From positions 1-64,000 of the forward strand of contig CAVSMH010000003.1 of NCBI GenBank assembly GCA_963728965.1: a stretch of DNA of 64,000 bases, in the 5' to 3' direction. Below are positions 51,394 through 60,748 of the stretch, piece after piece (positions within the stretch are counted from its first letter, which is position 1; the number at the start of each line of letters is the position of its first letter). This stretch comes from DASQZT01 sp963728965. Lineage in GTDB: Bacteria > Acidobacteriota > Terriglobia > Bryobacterales > Bryobacteraceae. Position numbers and translations under genes: made by a program. The notes beneath the pieces were generated by a model. That model saw only the letters and a program-made list of their open reading frames with translations, was not told the DNA's origin and did no database searches.

Positions 51394-52311
51394 TTATAGC
51401 GAATGGGGAAGTGACCCCAACCAGTCTTCCAACTCTCCGGGCAGCGGCGACACCACCGAAATCTCCGCGCCGCTCGACGGCTGGCGAAACCGGATGCGGT
51501 GGGCATGCAGAAAGTAGCGATCCGCCGCCGGCCGGCCTTCCGTTTTGGCCGGCGCACCGTACACCCGATCGCCTGCCACCGGGTGCCCGATGCTGGCCAG
51601 GTGCACGCGGATCTGGTGCGTCCGCCCGGTGCCAATCCGAACCTCCAGCAGGGTGAATCGGTCGAACCGCCGCACTACCCGAAACTGCGACCACGCCGGG
51701 CGTCCCCCGGCCAGCCGTGCCGTCATGCGCGTCCGGTGCGCCGGATCGCGGGCAATGGGCCGCTCGATCCGGCCTTCCTCCGCCTTCACCCTGCCGTGAA
51801 CCAGCGCCAGGTATACTTTTTCCACTCGCCGCCCGGAAAACTGCGCCGCCAGGTTCTGGTGCGCGGCGTCGTTCTTCGCCACCAGCAGCACCCCGCTGGT
51901 GTAGCGGTCGAGCCGATGGACGATCCCCGGCCGCAATTCGCCGCCTACCCCGGAGAGCCCCTCGAAGCGGTGCAGCAGCGCATTCACCAGCGTGCCCGAG
52001 TGCACTCCCGCGCCCGCGTGCACTACCATGCCCGCCGGCTTGTCGATCGCCACCACGTCGTCGTCTTCGTACAACACCTGGAGCGGGATGGCTTCGGGAG
52101 TGGCGCGCAACGGCGGTGGCTCGGCCGGCTCCACCTCTACGACCTCGCCCCGGCCCACCAGGTGCGATGCCCGCCGCGCAGCGCCGTTCACCAGTACACG
52201 GCCGGTCTTGATCCACTCCTGAAGGCGCGACCGGCTGAATTCCGGCAATCGCTCGTGAAGCAGGAGGTCGAGCCGCTTGCCGGCATCGGTGGATTCGGCG
52301 ACGAGGCGCAA
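51394..52311 (-). CDS. RluD-family 23S rRNA pseudouridine synthase
   Basis: 305 aa: an S4 RNA-binding domain (KRLDLLLHERLPEFSRSRLQ) and a RluA-type catalytic domain with the catalytic Asp in GIVHRLDRYTSGVLLVA. The pattern is closest to RluD/RluC (KPAGMVVHAGAGVHSGTLVN). It modifies uridines in 23S rRNA. Its stop abuts the VWFA start. Confidence 0.9.
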   Translation of the reverse strand: MRLVAESTDAGKRLDLLLHERLPEFSRSRLQEWIKTGRVLVNGAARRASHLVGRGEVVEVEPAEPPPLRATPEAIPLQVLYEDDDVVAIDKPAGMVVHAGAGVHSGTLVNALLHRFEGLSGVGGELRPGIVHRLDRYTSGVLLVAKNDAAHQNLAAQFSGRRVEKVYLALVHGRVKAEEGRIERPIARDPAHRTRMTARLAGGRPAWSQFRVVRRFDRFTLLEVRIGTGRTHQIRVHLASIGHPVAGDRVYGAPAKTEGRPAADRYFLHAHRIRFRQPSSGAEISVVSPLPGELEDWLGSLPHSL

Positions 52312-52312
52312 T

Positions 52313-53551
52313 TTACTCGTATCTTAGCGCCACCACCGGATCCAGCCGCGCCGCCTTATTCGCCGGCCAGATGCCGAAGAACAAGCCTACCCCAACTGAC
52401 ATCACGATCCCCATCACCGCCGACCACATCGGTACGCTCGCCGGAATGGAGGTGAACACCAGCCGCGCCACCAGCGAAATCAGCCAGCCGAACAGGATTC
52501 CCGCGATGCCGCCCAACCCCGTCAGCGCCGCCGCCTCCAGCAGGAACTGGATCAGGATATCGGCCCGCCGCGCCCCGATGGCCTTGCGGATGCCGATTTC
52601 GTATGTCCGTTCCGTCACCGACACCAGCATGATATTCATCACCCCGATGCCTCCCACCAGCAGCCCGATCGAGCTCAATACCGCCATCACCAGAAATGTC
52701 ATGGCCGTAATCTGCCGGAAATCCGCCACCATCTGTTCGGCCGTGGACAGCGCGAAATCATCGGGCTTGTCGAGCGGTACCCGCCGGTCGATGCGCAGCA
52801 CCGTCCGCACCTCATCGATCGCCTCCGGTAGTTTCCCGTCCCTGGCGGTGACCACGATGGCATTCTCCCGCGCATTCGGATACATCCTCTGCATGCTGCC
52901 GTACGGCAGCAACACCCGATTGTCGGAGTCGCCGAAGAACGACGCCGCCGGCCGCACCATGGTGCCGATCACCGTAAACTCGTGCCCGTCCACCGTGATG
53001 ATCTTGCCGATCGGGTCCATGTTGGCATACAGGCCCTTTTCGATGTCGGCGCCGACCACCGCTACCGGCATGCGGTGCTTGCTCTCTTCGTCGCTGAAGA
53101 AACGGCCAACATGGAGTTCCACCTGCCCGCCCCGGGCGTACGCCTCTTCCACGCCGAACAGGTTGACGTCGTACATGTCGCTGCCCTTGTAGTGGACGTT
53201 GATCGGTCCGTGGTTGGGAAACAGCATGGGCGATACGTCCGCCACCGCCTTGCAGCGCTCGCGAATGTCGGCCGCGTTCTGGTACGTCAGGTCCTTGCGG
53301 GTTCGCTCCGCCGCTGACAGGTGGCCCGTGCGCGGTCCTACGCTGAATTTGAAGACGATGATCGAGTTCGGTCCGAAGCTGCGTAGAATCCCGGTGATCG
53401 AAGCATCGAACCCAGTCAGGATCGCGGCCACCCCGATGATCGTACCGGTTCCGATGATCACGCCCAGCACCGTCAGGAACGCGCGCAATTTATGCGAACG
53501 GATGGTCTGCAGCGCCAGTGAGATGCCGTTGGTGAAGGCCAGCTTGGTCAT
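52313..53551 (-). CDS. MacB-type ABC permease, second of a pair
   Basis: 412 aa from ATG 53551: MacB_PCD domain (RSHKLRAFLTVLGVIIGTGT), a periplasmic part, and the FtsX spans (ERTYEIGIRKAIGARRADIL, FFGIWPANKAARLDPVVALR). It starts three bases past the upstream permease stop, so the two form a pair. No ATPase gene is in the immediate region. Confidence 0.85.
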   Translation of the reverse strand: MTKLAFTNGISLALQTIRSHKLRAFLTVLGVIIGTGTIIGVAAILTGFDASITGILRSFGPNSIIVFKFSVGPRTGHLSAAERTRKDLTYQNAADIRERCKAVADVSPMLFPNHGPINVHYKGSDMYDVNLFGVEEAYARGGQVELHVGRFFSDEESKHRMPVAVVGADIEKGLYANMDPIGKIITVDGHEFTVIGTMVRPAASFFGDSDNRVLLPYGSMQRMYPNARENAIVVTARDGKLPEAIDEVRTVLRIDRRVPLDKPDDFALSTAEQMVADFRQITAMTFLVMAVLSSIGLLVGGIGVMNIMLVSVTERTYEIGIRKAIGARRADILIQFLLEAAALTGLGGIAGILFGWLISLVARLVFTSIPASVPMWSAVMGIVMSVGVGLFFGIWPANKAARLDPVVALRYE

Positions 53552-53553
53552 GC

Positions 53554-54840
53554 CTATTTCTCCACCCGAAGGGCTTCGATCGGATCCAGCAGCGATGCCC
53601 GCCGCGCCGGGTAGATGCCGAAAAACAGTCCGACCGTTGCGGAGAGCCCCACGCCGATCACCACCGAGCTGTAGGGCAGCGCCATCGGCACCGCGGTCAG
53701 GCTGCGTACCAGCACCGCCACCACCCATGCCGCACCCACCCCCACCAGCCCGCCGGCAGCCGACAGGACCGACGACTCCACCAGGAACTGGTTGAGAATG
53801 TCCCGCCGCCGCGCGCCCAGCGACTTGCGGATCCCGATCTCGTGGGTGCGCTCGGAGACCACCGCCAGCATGATGTTCATGATCACGATGCCGCCTACCA
53901 CCATGAATACCGATACGATCCCGACCGCCATGCCGGCAATCGCCGCCGTCAGCCGTTCCCACAGGCTCACAATCGTCTCCGAGGCGAAGATGCTGAAGTT
54001 GTCCTCCTGCCCCGGACCCAGATGCCGGAACGACCGCATCAATACCCGCACCTCGTCCTGCGCCTGGGCGAGGTGCGCCTGGTCGATCGCCTTCGCCACC
54101 AGCCCGATTCCGCTCCGGCTCCCGTACGTTTTGAAGTAGCTCTCGATGGGCACCATCGCGAAATTATCCATCGAGTTTCCGAATACGCTGCCGAGTTCCT
54201 TGGCAACCCCCACGACTTCATACGGATTGCCCTCTACCGAAATCGTCTTTCCGATGGGGTCCGTGGCTTCGAAAAACTGCTTGCGGAGGTCGTTGCCGAT
54301 GAAGGCCACCATGGCGTGCCGGCGCACCTCCTCGTACGTAATCGTCCGGCCGAGCGCCACCTGCACGTTGTTGATCTCCGGAATATTGTCCGTTACCCCC
54401 TGGAGCATGACGTCCTCCAGGGTCTGACCTTTGTAGGAGATCCGCTTGGCGCGCCGGGCGGTCATCATCCCCACTTCCCGCGACAGCGTGACCCGTTCGC
54501 GCACGAAATCGTATTCGGTGGGCTTGATCTCCGGGTTCCGCTTCATCATCTCGAAGAACTTCTTCGGGTCCCATGGGCCGAACCACGCCATGCGCACGAC
54601 CCGGAACCCGTCGGCGCCCATGTTCGACACTTTGTCGGCGATATACAGGTTCATGCCATGAATCAGCGCCGTCACGGCGATCAGGGTGGTGGTGGCGAGG
54701 ATGATGCCAAGCAGGGTCAGAAAACTCCGCAGCTTGCTCTTGCGCAGCGAATCGAACGCGATGCGGGTGGCTTCCCAAAAGGAAGCGCTGAGGCGGAACT
54801 CTCGTACTTTGGCCACGTTGGTTTCACCTAGAAGACGCAC
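53554..54840 (-). CDS. MacB-type ABC permease, first of a pair
   Basis: 428 aa from a GTG at 54840. Same architecture: KSKLRSFLTLLGIILATTTL, periplasmic domain, then SERTHEIGIRKSLGARRRDI and FFGIYPARRASLLDPIEAL. The first 20 residues (MRLLGETNVAKVREFRLSAS) are an extension. The gene follows a 245-bp region containing a nested repeat and no ATPase gene. The partner may be elsewhere. Confidence 0.85.
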   Translation of the reverse strand: MRLLGETNVAKVREFRLSASFWEATRIAFDSLRKSKLRSFLTLLGIILATTTLIAVTALIHGMNLYIADKVSNMGADGFRVVRMAWFGPWDPKKFFEMMKRNPEIKPTEYDFVRERVTLSREVGMMTARRAKRISYKGQTLEDVMLQGVTDNIPEINNVQVALGRTITYEEVRRHAMVAFIGNDLRKQFFEATDPIGKTISVEGNPYEVVGVAKELGSVFGNSMDNFAMVPIESYFKTYGSRSGIGLVAKAIDQAHLAQAQDEVRVLMRSFRHLGPGQEDNFSIFASETIVSLWERLTAAIAGMAVGIVSVFMVVGGIVIMNIMLAVVSERTHEIGIRKSLGARRRDILNQFLVESSVLSAAGGLVGVGAAWVVAVLVRSLTAVPMALPYSSVVIGVGLSATVGLFFGIYPARRASLLDPIEALRVEK

Positions 54841-54948
54841 ATCGCGGGCGGCTTGTTCCCACCAATGTCGCTGCTTTCCGGTATCCAGGTAAGAGACGTG
54901 GCAACCCGGAAAAAGTTAACCGGTGAACACGAGCCTGGCCGCCGCCAG

Positions 54949-55090
54949 GGTAGTGTCCATGTTGTCGCCTCGCAGGGTTCCGAAACGGGCACACTGCGCC
55001 CATCTCAAAAATGGAAATCATTGAAATGGAAACACTTGCTTACCGTGGAAGGGCACAGTGTGCCCGCCGCGTTGTGCCGTGGACACTACC
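54949..55090. repeat. Nested inverted repeat, MITE/REP-like
   Basis: Outer arms GGTAGTGTCCA (54949-54959) and TGGACACTACC (55080-55090) are perfect inverted copies. Between them are two near-palindromes, GGGCACACTGCGCCC (54987-55001) and GGGCACAGTGTGCCC (55051-55065). The transglycosylase stop codon (TAG) lies inside the right arm. 54841..55085 has no gene and otherwise shows nothing else. Confidence 0.55.
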
Positions 55091-55754
55091 GCGTGCCTGC
55101 GGGGTCGGCCTCCGCCGCGGCTTTGCGGTACGCTTGATCGATCCGCTTTACGTAGCGGATCGTTTCCCGGTACGAGGGCACTCCGGTCTTGGCTTTGTCC
55201 ACGGCGCCCGGCCCGGCGTTATAGGCTGCCGCCACGTGCCACAGTTTTCCGTTGTACCTCACCATCAGATCGCGAATGTAGCGCGCGCCGGCGTCCACGT
55301 TTTGCGCCGGGTCCCTGGGATCGACCCCCAGGTCCTGCGCCGTGCCGGGCATCAACTGCATCAGTCCGATGGCGCCCTTGGGCGAAACGGCGCGGGGCTG
55401 AAAGGCGGATTCCGCGGACATGATGCTCCGTACCAGCCAGCGGGGTACCCCATATTTATCGGCCGCGGCGTCCGCCAGTTGGACCGGATTGGGCGCGGGT
55501 GCCGCCGGAGTCACCGGAGCCGGTGCCGCCGGTGCGGGCGTCGTCACGGCGGGCTTGGGAACCGTCTCGTCGGCCTCGTAGCCGCGCACCAGCGACGCTG
55601 CCATCTCGATGAACCCCTCGCCGTTATACAACCGGATGCGGTCCCCTTCGGCCTCGTGGCGATCCACGTGCATTCGCCATCCCGTCGTCAGCACGACGGA
55701 CTCGCCGGCATAAGCCGCGGCAGTGAGGCACAGGAGTAATCCCAACAAACGCAT
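55086..55754 (-). CDS. Lytic transglycosylase (SLT domain)
   Basis: 222 aa with a signal peptide (MRLLGLLLCLTAAAYAGESV). After an Ala/Pro-rich linker (about 68-88) comes the SLT domain: the catalytic Glu in MSAESAFQPRAVSPKGAIGL with MQLMPGTAQDLG, and AAYNAGPGAVDKA. It cleaves peptidoglycan with 1,6-anhydro formation. Its last codons run into the inverted repeat. Confidence 0.87.
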   Translation of the reverse strand: MRLLGLLLCLTAAAYAGESVVLTTGWRMHVDRHEAEGDRIRLYNGEGFIEMAASLVRGYEADETVPKPAVTTPAPAAPAPVTPAAPAPNPVQLADAAADKYGVPRWLVRSIMSAESAFQPRAVSPKGAIGLMQLMPGTAQDLGVDPRDPAQNVDAGARYIRDLMVRYNGKLWHVAAAYNAGPGAVDKAKTGVPSYRETIRYVKRIDQAYRKAAAEADPAGTR

Positions 55755-55832
55755 CGGATGGTTACACTATTCTGACGCATTTTCGCCCTCCGGCGTGCAC
55801 CGGCTTTTCCACGCGAGGCTCGCGCGGCGGTT

Positions 55833-56387
55833 TTAGGGTTCCGGCGGGTGGACCTCTTGTTCCACCGGCGGCGGGACTTCTTGTACCACCGGCGGCGCCG
55901 CCGCGGACGCCGGAGGACTCGGCAGGTACGCGGGATAGCGGCTCAGAAACGTCCCGTAAATCAGGTGGCCGAGCACCGTCGAGCGACCGGTGTGCAACTG
56001 CGCCACCAGTGGCATGACCCCCTTCCATAGCAGCCGGAAGGAGATGTAATACCACCCCAACGCGAACGCCAGGGCCACCAGCAGGACGCGCAACCGCGAC
56101 AGCCGCCGGCCCAGCGCCACCGCAAACAGGGCCCCCAGGGTGCTGTAAATCAAAAGATAGAGCGCCAGTCCGGAGAGCGTGCGCGCGCTGAATCCGCTGC
56201 GAATCGCATTGCCGCCGTAGAACACGCTGGCCATCAGATTCGCCGCCGTCCAGAAGCTCCGCCGCTGCCAGGCGGCGCTCACTCCCAGCCATGCCAGCAT
56301 CCAGCAGACGCCCAGCATGCCCGCCTGCAGTCCCGCCAGCAGCAGGAAAAACCGGCCTGAACGTCGGTTCTCGTTGGCAGGCTCCAT
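55833..56387 (-). CDS. Membrane protein with Pro/Glu/Val-rich tail
   Basis: 184 aa from ATG 56387. Four membrane helices are visible (FFLLLAGLQAGMLGVCWMLA, TLSGLALYLLIYSTLGALFA, VLLVALAFALGWYYISFRLL). The last 30 residues are Pro/Val/Gln/Glu-rich with repeating QEVPPP-like units. No known family. A much longer reading frame extends upstream but antisense to the ketosynthase, so it is not used. Confidence 0.6.
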   Translation of the reverse strand: MEPANENRRSGRFFLLLAGLQAGMLGVCWMLAWLGVSAAWQRRSFWTAANLMASVFYGGNAIRSGFSARTLSGLALYLLIYSTLGALFAVALGRRLSRLRVLLVALAFALGWYYISFRLLWKGVMPLVAQLHTGRSTVLGHLIYGTFLSRYPAYLPSPPASAAAPPVVQEVPPPVEQEVHPPEP

Positions 56388-56480
56388 ATGAATCAGCCTA
56401 TACTGGCTCTTGGACGTTAGGCAAAACCAAATTTGACGGGTGCCGCCGGTACGGGGCACATCGTGGGAAAAACAATTCGA

Positions 56481-57728
56481 ATGCGCCGTGCTGTGATCAC
56501 TGGAATTGGCGCTGTCAGCCCCAACGGAATCGGGCGGGAGCGTTTCTGGAAAGCCACGAAAGACGGAAAGAGCGGGGTGAGAAGGATCACCCGTTTCGAC
56601 CCCTCCGGCTTTGCCGTTCAAGTTGCGGGCGAGGTGCCCGACGAGTTCGACGAGAACCGCTACGTCGAGGTCAAGGACCGGCCGCACGTCTCGCGCGCCG
56701 TTCCGCTGGCCGCTGCCAGCGTCGCTGAGGCGCTCGAGGACGCGGGGCTGGACGCCACCGCGATGTCGCGCGATGAATTGCGCGGCATCGGGGTCATCGT
56801 AGGCTCTGGCGGAGGCAGCCAGGACTTCACCGAGGAGCAATACCGGCTCTACTACACCGGGCACCAGAAGCAGTGCAGCGTGTATACCATTCCCACCAGC
56901 ACCATCGGAACCCTGGCCAGTGAAGTGTCCATGCGTTTCGGGCTGCGCGGGTTGAGCCACATCGTCTCTACCGGCTGCACGTCTTCCACCGACGCCATGG
57001 GCTACGCCTTTCGCAACATCCAGGCGGGCGTGCTGAAAACCATCGTGGTGGGGGGCGTCGATTCCCCGATCGCTCCGCTCATCGTGCGCGGGTTTCAGCT
57101 CATGCGCATCATGAGCACGCATTGGAACCATGAGCCGCAGCGCGCCTCGCGGCCGTTCTCGCGGGATCGGGACGGTTTCGTAATCGCCGAAGGATCGTGG
57201 TTTTTCGTGCTCGAAGAGAGGGAGCAGGCGCGCTCCCGCGGAGCCCACATCTACGGCGAAATCGCCGGCTACGGGTCCACCTGCGAAGCGTTCCACCGGG
57301 TGCGGCTGGAGGAGTGCGGAGAAGAGCCGGCACGCGCCATCGGGCTGGCTATCGAGGAAGCCGGCATCACCCCCGGCGACGTGCAGTACATCAACTATCA
57401 CGGCACCTCCACCGAGCTCAACGACCGCATCGAAACGCGCGCCGTGAAGCTGGCCTTCGATGGCCACGCCTACCGCCTGGCCGGTTCGTCGCTGAAGAGC
57501 CTGATCGGCCATCCGCAAGGCGCGTGCGGCGCGGCGGGCATCGCCGCCACCCTGCTGGCGATGCGCGATGGAGTGCTCCCGCCGACCATCAACGTGGAAG
57601 AGCCCGACCCGCAGTGCGACCTGGATTACGTCCCCTGCCCCGGCCGGCGCCTCGCCATCGAGCACGCCGTGGCTAACTGCATCGCCTTCGGCAGCAAGAA
57701 TTCCGCAATGGTCCTGCGGAGAGCGTAG
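56481..57728 (+). CDS. Beta-ketoacyl-ACP synthase (FabF/KAS II-like)
   Basis: 415 aa from ATG 56481, which fits the usual start (RRAVITGIGAVSPNGIGRER). The active-site triad is Cys in SHIVSTGCTSSTDAMGYAF, His in YINYHGTSTELND, and His in SLIGHPQGACGAAG. The STGCTSSTD context differs from FabF's TACATG and resembles ketosynthases of secondary lipid pathways. It is followed after two bases by an FkbM gene. Product unknown. Confidence 0.88.
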   Translation: MRRAVITGIGAVSPNGIGRERFWKATKDGKSGVRRITRFDPSGFAVQVAGEVPDEFDENRYVEVKDRPHVSRAVPLAAASVAEALEDAGLDATAMSRDELRGIGVIVGSGGGSQDFTEEQYRLYYTGHQKQCSVYTIPTSTIGTLASEVSMRFGLRGLSHIVSTGCTSSTDAMGYAFRNIQAGVLKTIVVGGVDSPIAPLIVRGFQLMRIMSTHWNHEPQRASRPFSRDRDGFVIAEGSWFFVLEEREQARSRGAHIYGEIAGYGSTCEAFHRVRLEECGEEPARAIGLAIEEAGITPGDVQYINYHGTSTELNDRIETRAVKLAFDGHAYRLAGSSLKSLIGHPQGACGAAGIAATLLAMRDGVLPPTINVEEPDPQCDLDYVPCPGRRLAIEHAVANCIAFGSKNSAMVLRRA

Positions 57729-57730
57729 CC

Positions 57731-58642
57731 ATGGCGAAAACAAAGACCGCGGTCTCCCTGATAGCGGTTGCCGGCGTCGTCGCCCTGGGCTGGCTGTATC
57801 CTCCGGCGCGGCTGTTCGCCCTGAAAGCGGTGGGGCGGGCGCCGGTGTGTCCCATGAGCCATGCGCTCGCCGCCGCCCAAGGCCTTCAAACTCAGATCCG
57901 CTACCACAACCAGATTCTAAGCGGCAGCAAGGTTATCGAGAAAGACCCGGCGGGCTATCACCTCGTTCAGACGCCCCACGGCAAATGGTGGATTCCGGCG
58001 GGCAACGATTTCGTCCTGCCCTTCAATCTGGCCGAACAAGCGCGCGAGATCTACGGCACCGGAGAGTACGCGGTGCAGCGCGGCGACGTGGCCCTCGATT
58101 GCGGGGCCAATGTCGGCGTGTGGACCCGGACGGCGCTCGACCACGGCGCCCGGCTGGTGGTGGGCTTCGAGCCGGCGCCCGAGAACATCGAATCGTACCG
58201 CCGCAATTTCGCCCCGGAGATCGCCGCGGGGCGGGTGGTGCTCGTACCGAAGGGCGTCTGGGACAAGGAGGACGTCCTGTTGCTGCGGCGCGACGCCACC
58301 AACAGCGCCGCCGACAGCTTTGTCATGCTGAAGGACGGGTCGAAGGGCGTGCAGGCGCCGCTGACCACCATCGATCGCGTGGTCGCGGAGCTGAAGTTGG
58401 ACCGCGTGGACTATATCAAAATGGATATCGAAGGCGCCGAAGTGCGGGCCCTGAAGGGCGCGCACGATACCATCGCCCGGTTCCACCCGCGTCTCTCCAT
58501 TGCCGCCGAGCACCTGCCCACCGACGAAGTGCTGATTCCCAAGACAGCCAAAGAGATCTGGCCCGGCTACTCGGTGGTATGCGGCCCATGCTTCGAGACG
58601 CACGACGCCCATATTCGGCCATACGTGCTCTACTTTCACTGA
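57731..58642 (+). CDS. FkbM-family methyltransferase
   Basis: 303 aa with an N-terminal membrane segment (AVSLIAVAGVVALGWLYPPA). The FkbM domain has VALDCGANVGVWTRTALDHG, VVGFEPAPENIESYRRNF and VDYIKMDIEGAEVRALKGAH. It is in an operon with the ketosynthase, suggesting methylation of a lipid or glycolipid product, which is inference. 58643..58759 shows nothing. Confidence 0.85.
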   Translation: MAKTKTAVSLIAVAGVVALGWLYPPARLFALKAVGRAPVCPMSHALAAAQGLQTQIRYHNQILSGSKVIEKDPAGYHLVQTPHGKWWIPAGNDFVLPFNLAEQAREIYGTGEYAVQRGDVALDCGANVGVWTRTALDHGARLVVGFEPAPENIESYRRNFAPEIAAGRVVLVPKGVWDKEDVLLLRRDATNSAADSFVMLKDGSKGVQAPLTTIDRVVAELKLDRVDYIKMDIEGAEVRALKGAHDTIARFHPRLSIAAEHLPTDEVLIPKTAKEIWPGYSVVCGPCFETHDAHIRPYVLYFH

Positions 58643-58759
58643 AGGGCAATTGGCAGGCAATTCGTAAAGGACCGGCGGGCGCTCGGAGGATAACACCCGC
58701 CGGCTGGTCGAGCGGGAACACCAACGCACCCGCAGAACCACTCGTCAGAAGCCTCTACA

Positions 58760-59686
58760 CTAGGTCAGACGTCCGAGCACCACCTTCGGTTGCAGTAAGG
58801 CGAATACCAGAGCGGCCGTCCGAAATGTGTTGCAATGCGCTTCTACCGAGCGCTCAATCGGTTGGGCATAGCCACCGCCCAGCGTGACCACCACCGGGAT
58901 CCCCGCTGCTTTTGTGAATTCCAGTACGGTTCGATCGCGCTGGAGAAGCCCGGCGTGAGAAAGCGCCAGCCGTCCCAACCGGTCGCCGGCCAGCCCATCC
59001 ACACCAGCCTGGAAGAAGATCACATCGGGCCGGAAGTCGCGGATGGCAGGCAGCACTTGGCGAAGCCGGGCAGCGTACGTTTCATCACCAGTGCCGTCGG
59101 GCAGGCCGATATCGATCCGGCTTTGCCGTTTGCGAAACGGAAAGTTGTTCTCGCCGTGCAGGGACACCGTGAGCACCGCCGGGTCGGATTCGAACAGGGC
59201 GGCGGTTCCGTCGCCCTGATGCACGTCCAGATCGAGGACCGCCGCCCGCTCGGCGCGCCGGTCGCGGCGCAGGGCCAGAATGGCCACGGCGACATCGTTG
59301 AATACGCAGAAGCCGGAGCCTTCGGCGCGAAACGCATGATGGGTGCCGCCCGCCAGATTCCCGCCGAACCCGGTGGCTACGGCGTCCGCTGCCGCGGCCA
59401 GGGTGCCTCCCACCGAGCCCAGCGTACGCCGCACCAGGGCTTGCGACCATGGAAAGCCGATGCGCCGCATCTGGCGAGCGTCGAGGGTGCCTTCGAGAAA
59501 CGCCCGTACGTAGGCGGGATCGTGCGCCAGTTCGATGGTGGCGGGATCCGCGGCGGGTGCGGCCATGAACTCGAACCGGCCCTCGGCGGCCAGGGCCGCG
59601 CGCAACAGCGCGTACTTCGCGGCCGGAAACTTGTGGCCCGGCGGCAGGGGTAACGCGTGATGGTCGCAATAGTAGAGACGCCGCAA
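58760..59686 (-). CDS. Histone-deacetylase-family (AcuC-like) amidohydrolase
   Basis: About 308 aa from a probable TTG at 59686; the frame is open farther upstream into the divergent gene. HDAC signs: YYCDHHALPLPPGHKFPAAK, LAGGTHHAFRAEGSGFCVFN, VLDLDVHQGDGTAALF, VSLHGENNFPFRK, FFQAGVDGLAGDRLG. The family includes AcuC and acetylpolyamine hydrolases. The start codon is uncertain. Confidence 0.8.
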   Translation of the reverse strand: MRRLYYCDHHALPLPPGHKFPAAKYALLRAALAAEGRFEFMAAPAADPATIELAHDPAYVRAFLEGTLDARQMRRIGFPWSQALVRRTLGSVGGTLAAAADAVATGFGGNLAGGTHHAFRAEGSGFCVFNDVAVAILALRRDRRAERAAVLDLDVHQGDGTAALFESDPAVLTVSLHGENNFPFRKRQSRIDIGLPDGTGDETYAARLRQVLPAIRDFRPDVIFFQAGVDGLAGDRLGRLALSHAGLLQRDRTVLEFTKAAGIPVVVTLGGGYAQPIERSVEAHCNTFRTAALVFALLQPKVVLGRLT

Positions 59687-59714
59687 GAGAGCATCGTACC
59701 GCGCCGGGTGTAAA

Positions 59715-60746
59715 ATGGCGCCGATGCTACCGAATCGTCTGACGCGCCGCGGCTTGCTGGCGCTCGCCGCCGCGGCTCCGGCGGCCGCCCAATCGCAGCG
59801 CGACTGGAGCAACCGGCAGGTCACCCGCTATCCCGATCCGGATGTGATCGCCGTAGACAAGAGCTTCGCCAAATACCAGATTTTCAATGCCGTGATCTAC
59901 CGGCACTTCACCGGCACCAAATGGGCCGAGGGGCCGGCGTGGTGCGGCCAAGGAAGGTACCTGGTGTGGAGCGACATTCCCAACAACCGCCAGATGCGGT
60001 TCCTCGAGGAAGACAGCCACGTCACCACGTTCCGCGACCCTTCGGGCTACAGCAACGGCAACACCTTCGATTTCGAGGGCCGCCAGCTTTCCTGCGAGCA
60101 CGCCGGCCGGCGCGTGGCGCGGTACGAGCACAACGGGCGCGTCACCACCATCGCCGATCGCTACAACGGCAAACGTCTGAATTCGCCGAACGACGTAGTG
60201 GTGCATCCCGATGGCGGCATCTGGTTCACCGACCCGCCCTACGGCATCCTGGGCAATTACGAAGGATTCCAGGAGAAGCCCGAACTGAAGGAGGCGGTGT
60301 ACCGCGTGGACCCCAAGACCGGCCAAATCGAAATGGCGAGCGATGAGCTCGACCGCCCCAACGGCATCTGCTTCTCACCCGACTACAAGAAGCTCTACGT
60401 GGTGGACACGGGCACGCCGCGGGACGTGCAGGTGTTCGACCTCGCGGACAACAAGCTCCGCAATCGGAAGCAGTTCACCAACATGAAACTGGGGGACCGC
60501 GCCGGCGGGGCCGACGGGATTCGCGCCGACGTGGACGGCAACATCTGGGCCGGCGCCAGCGGGGGCGCGGGCTATGACGGGGTCCACGTCTTCTCGCCCG
60601 AGGGACAGCGGATCGGCATGATTCTGCTGCCGGAAGTTTGCGCCAATCTGTGTTTCGGGGGCACCAAGCGCAACCGCCTGTTCATGACCGCGAGCCAGTC
60701 CCTCTATTCGGTCTACGTAGGGACGCAGGGCGCCCACGTCACGTAG
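59715..60746 (+). CDS. SMP-30/gluconolactonase-family protein, Tat-exported
   Basis: 343 aa (ATG 59715; ATG 59724 possible). A twin-arginine signal (NRLTRRGLLALAAAAPAAAQ) is followed by an SMP-30 beta-propeller: WAEGPAWCGQGRYLVWSDIP, NGKRLNSPNDVVVHPDGGIW, DELDRPNGICFSPDYKKLYV. Such proteins are lactonases in sugar metabolism; substrate not known. Confidence 0.85.
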   Translation: MAPMLPNRLTRRGLLALAAAAPAAAQSQRDWSNRQVTRYPDPDVIAVDKSFAKYQIFNAVIYRHFTGTKWAEGPAWCGQGRYLVWSDIPNNRQMRFLEEDSHVTTFRDPSGYSNGNTFDFEGRQLSCEHAGRRVARYEHNGRVTTIADRYNGKRLNSPNDVVVHPDGGIWFTDPPYGILGNYEGFQEKPELKEAVYRVDPKTGQIEMASDELDRPNGICFSPDYKKLYVVDTGTPRDVQVFDLADNKLRNRKQFTNMKLGDRAGGADGIRADVDGNIWAGASGGAGYDGVHVFSPEGQRIGMILLPEVCANLCFGGTKRNRLFMTASQSLYSVYVGTQGAHVT

Positions 60747-60748
60747 GG

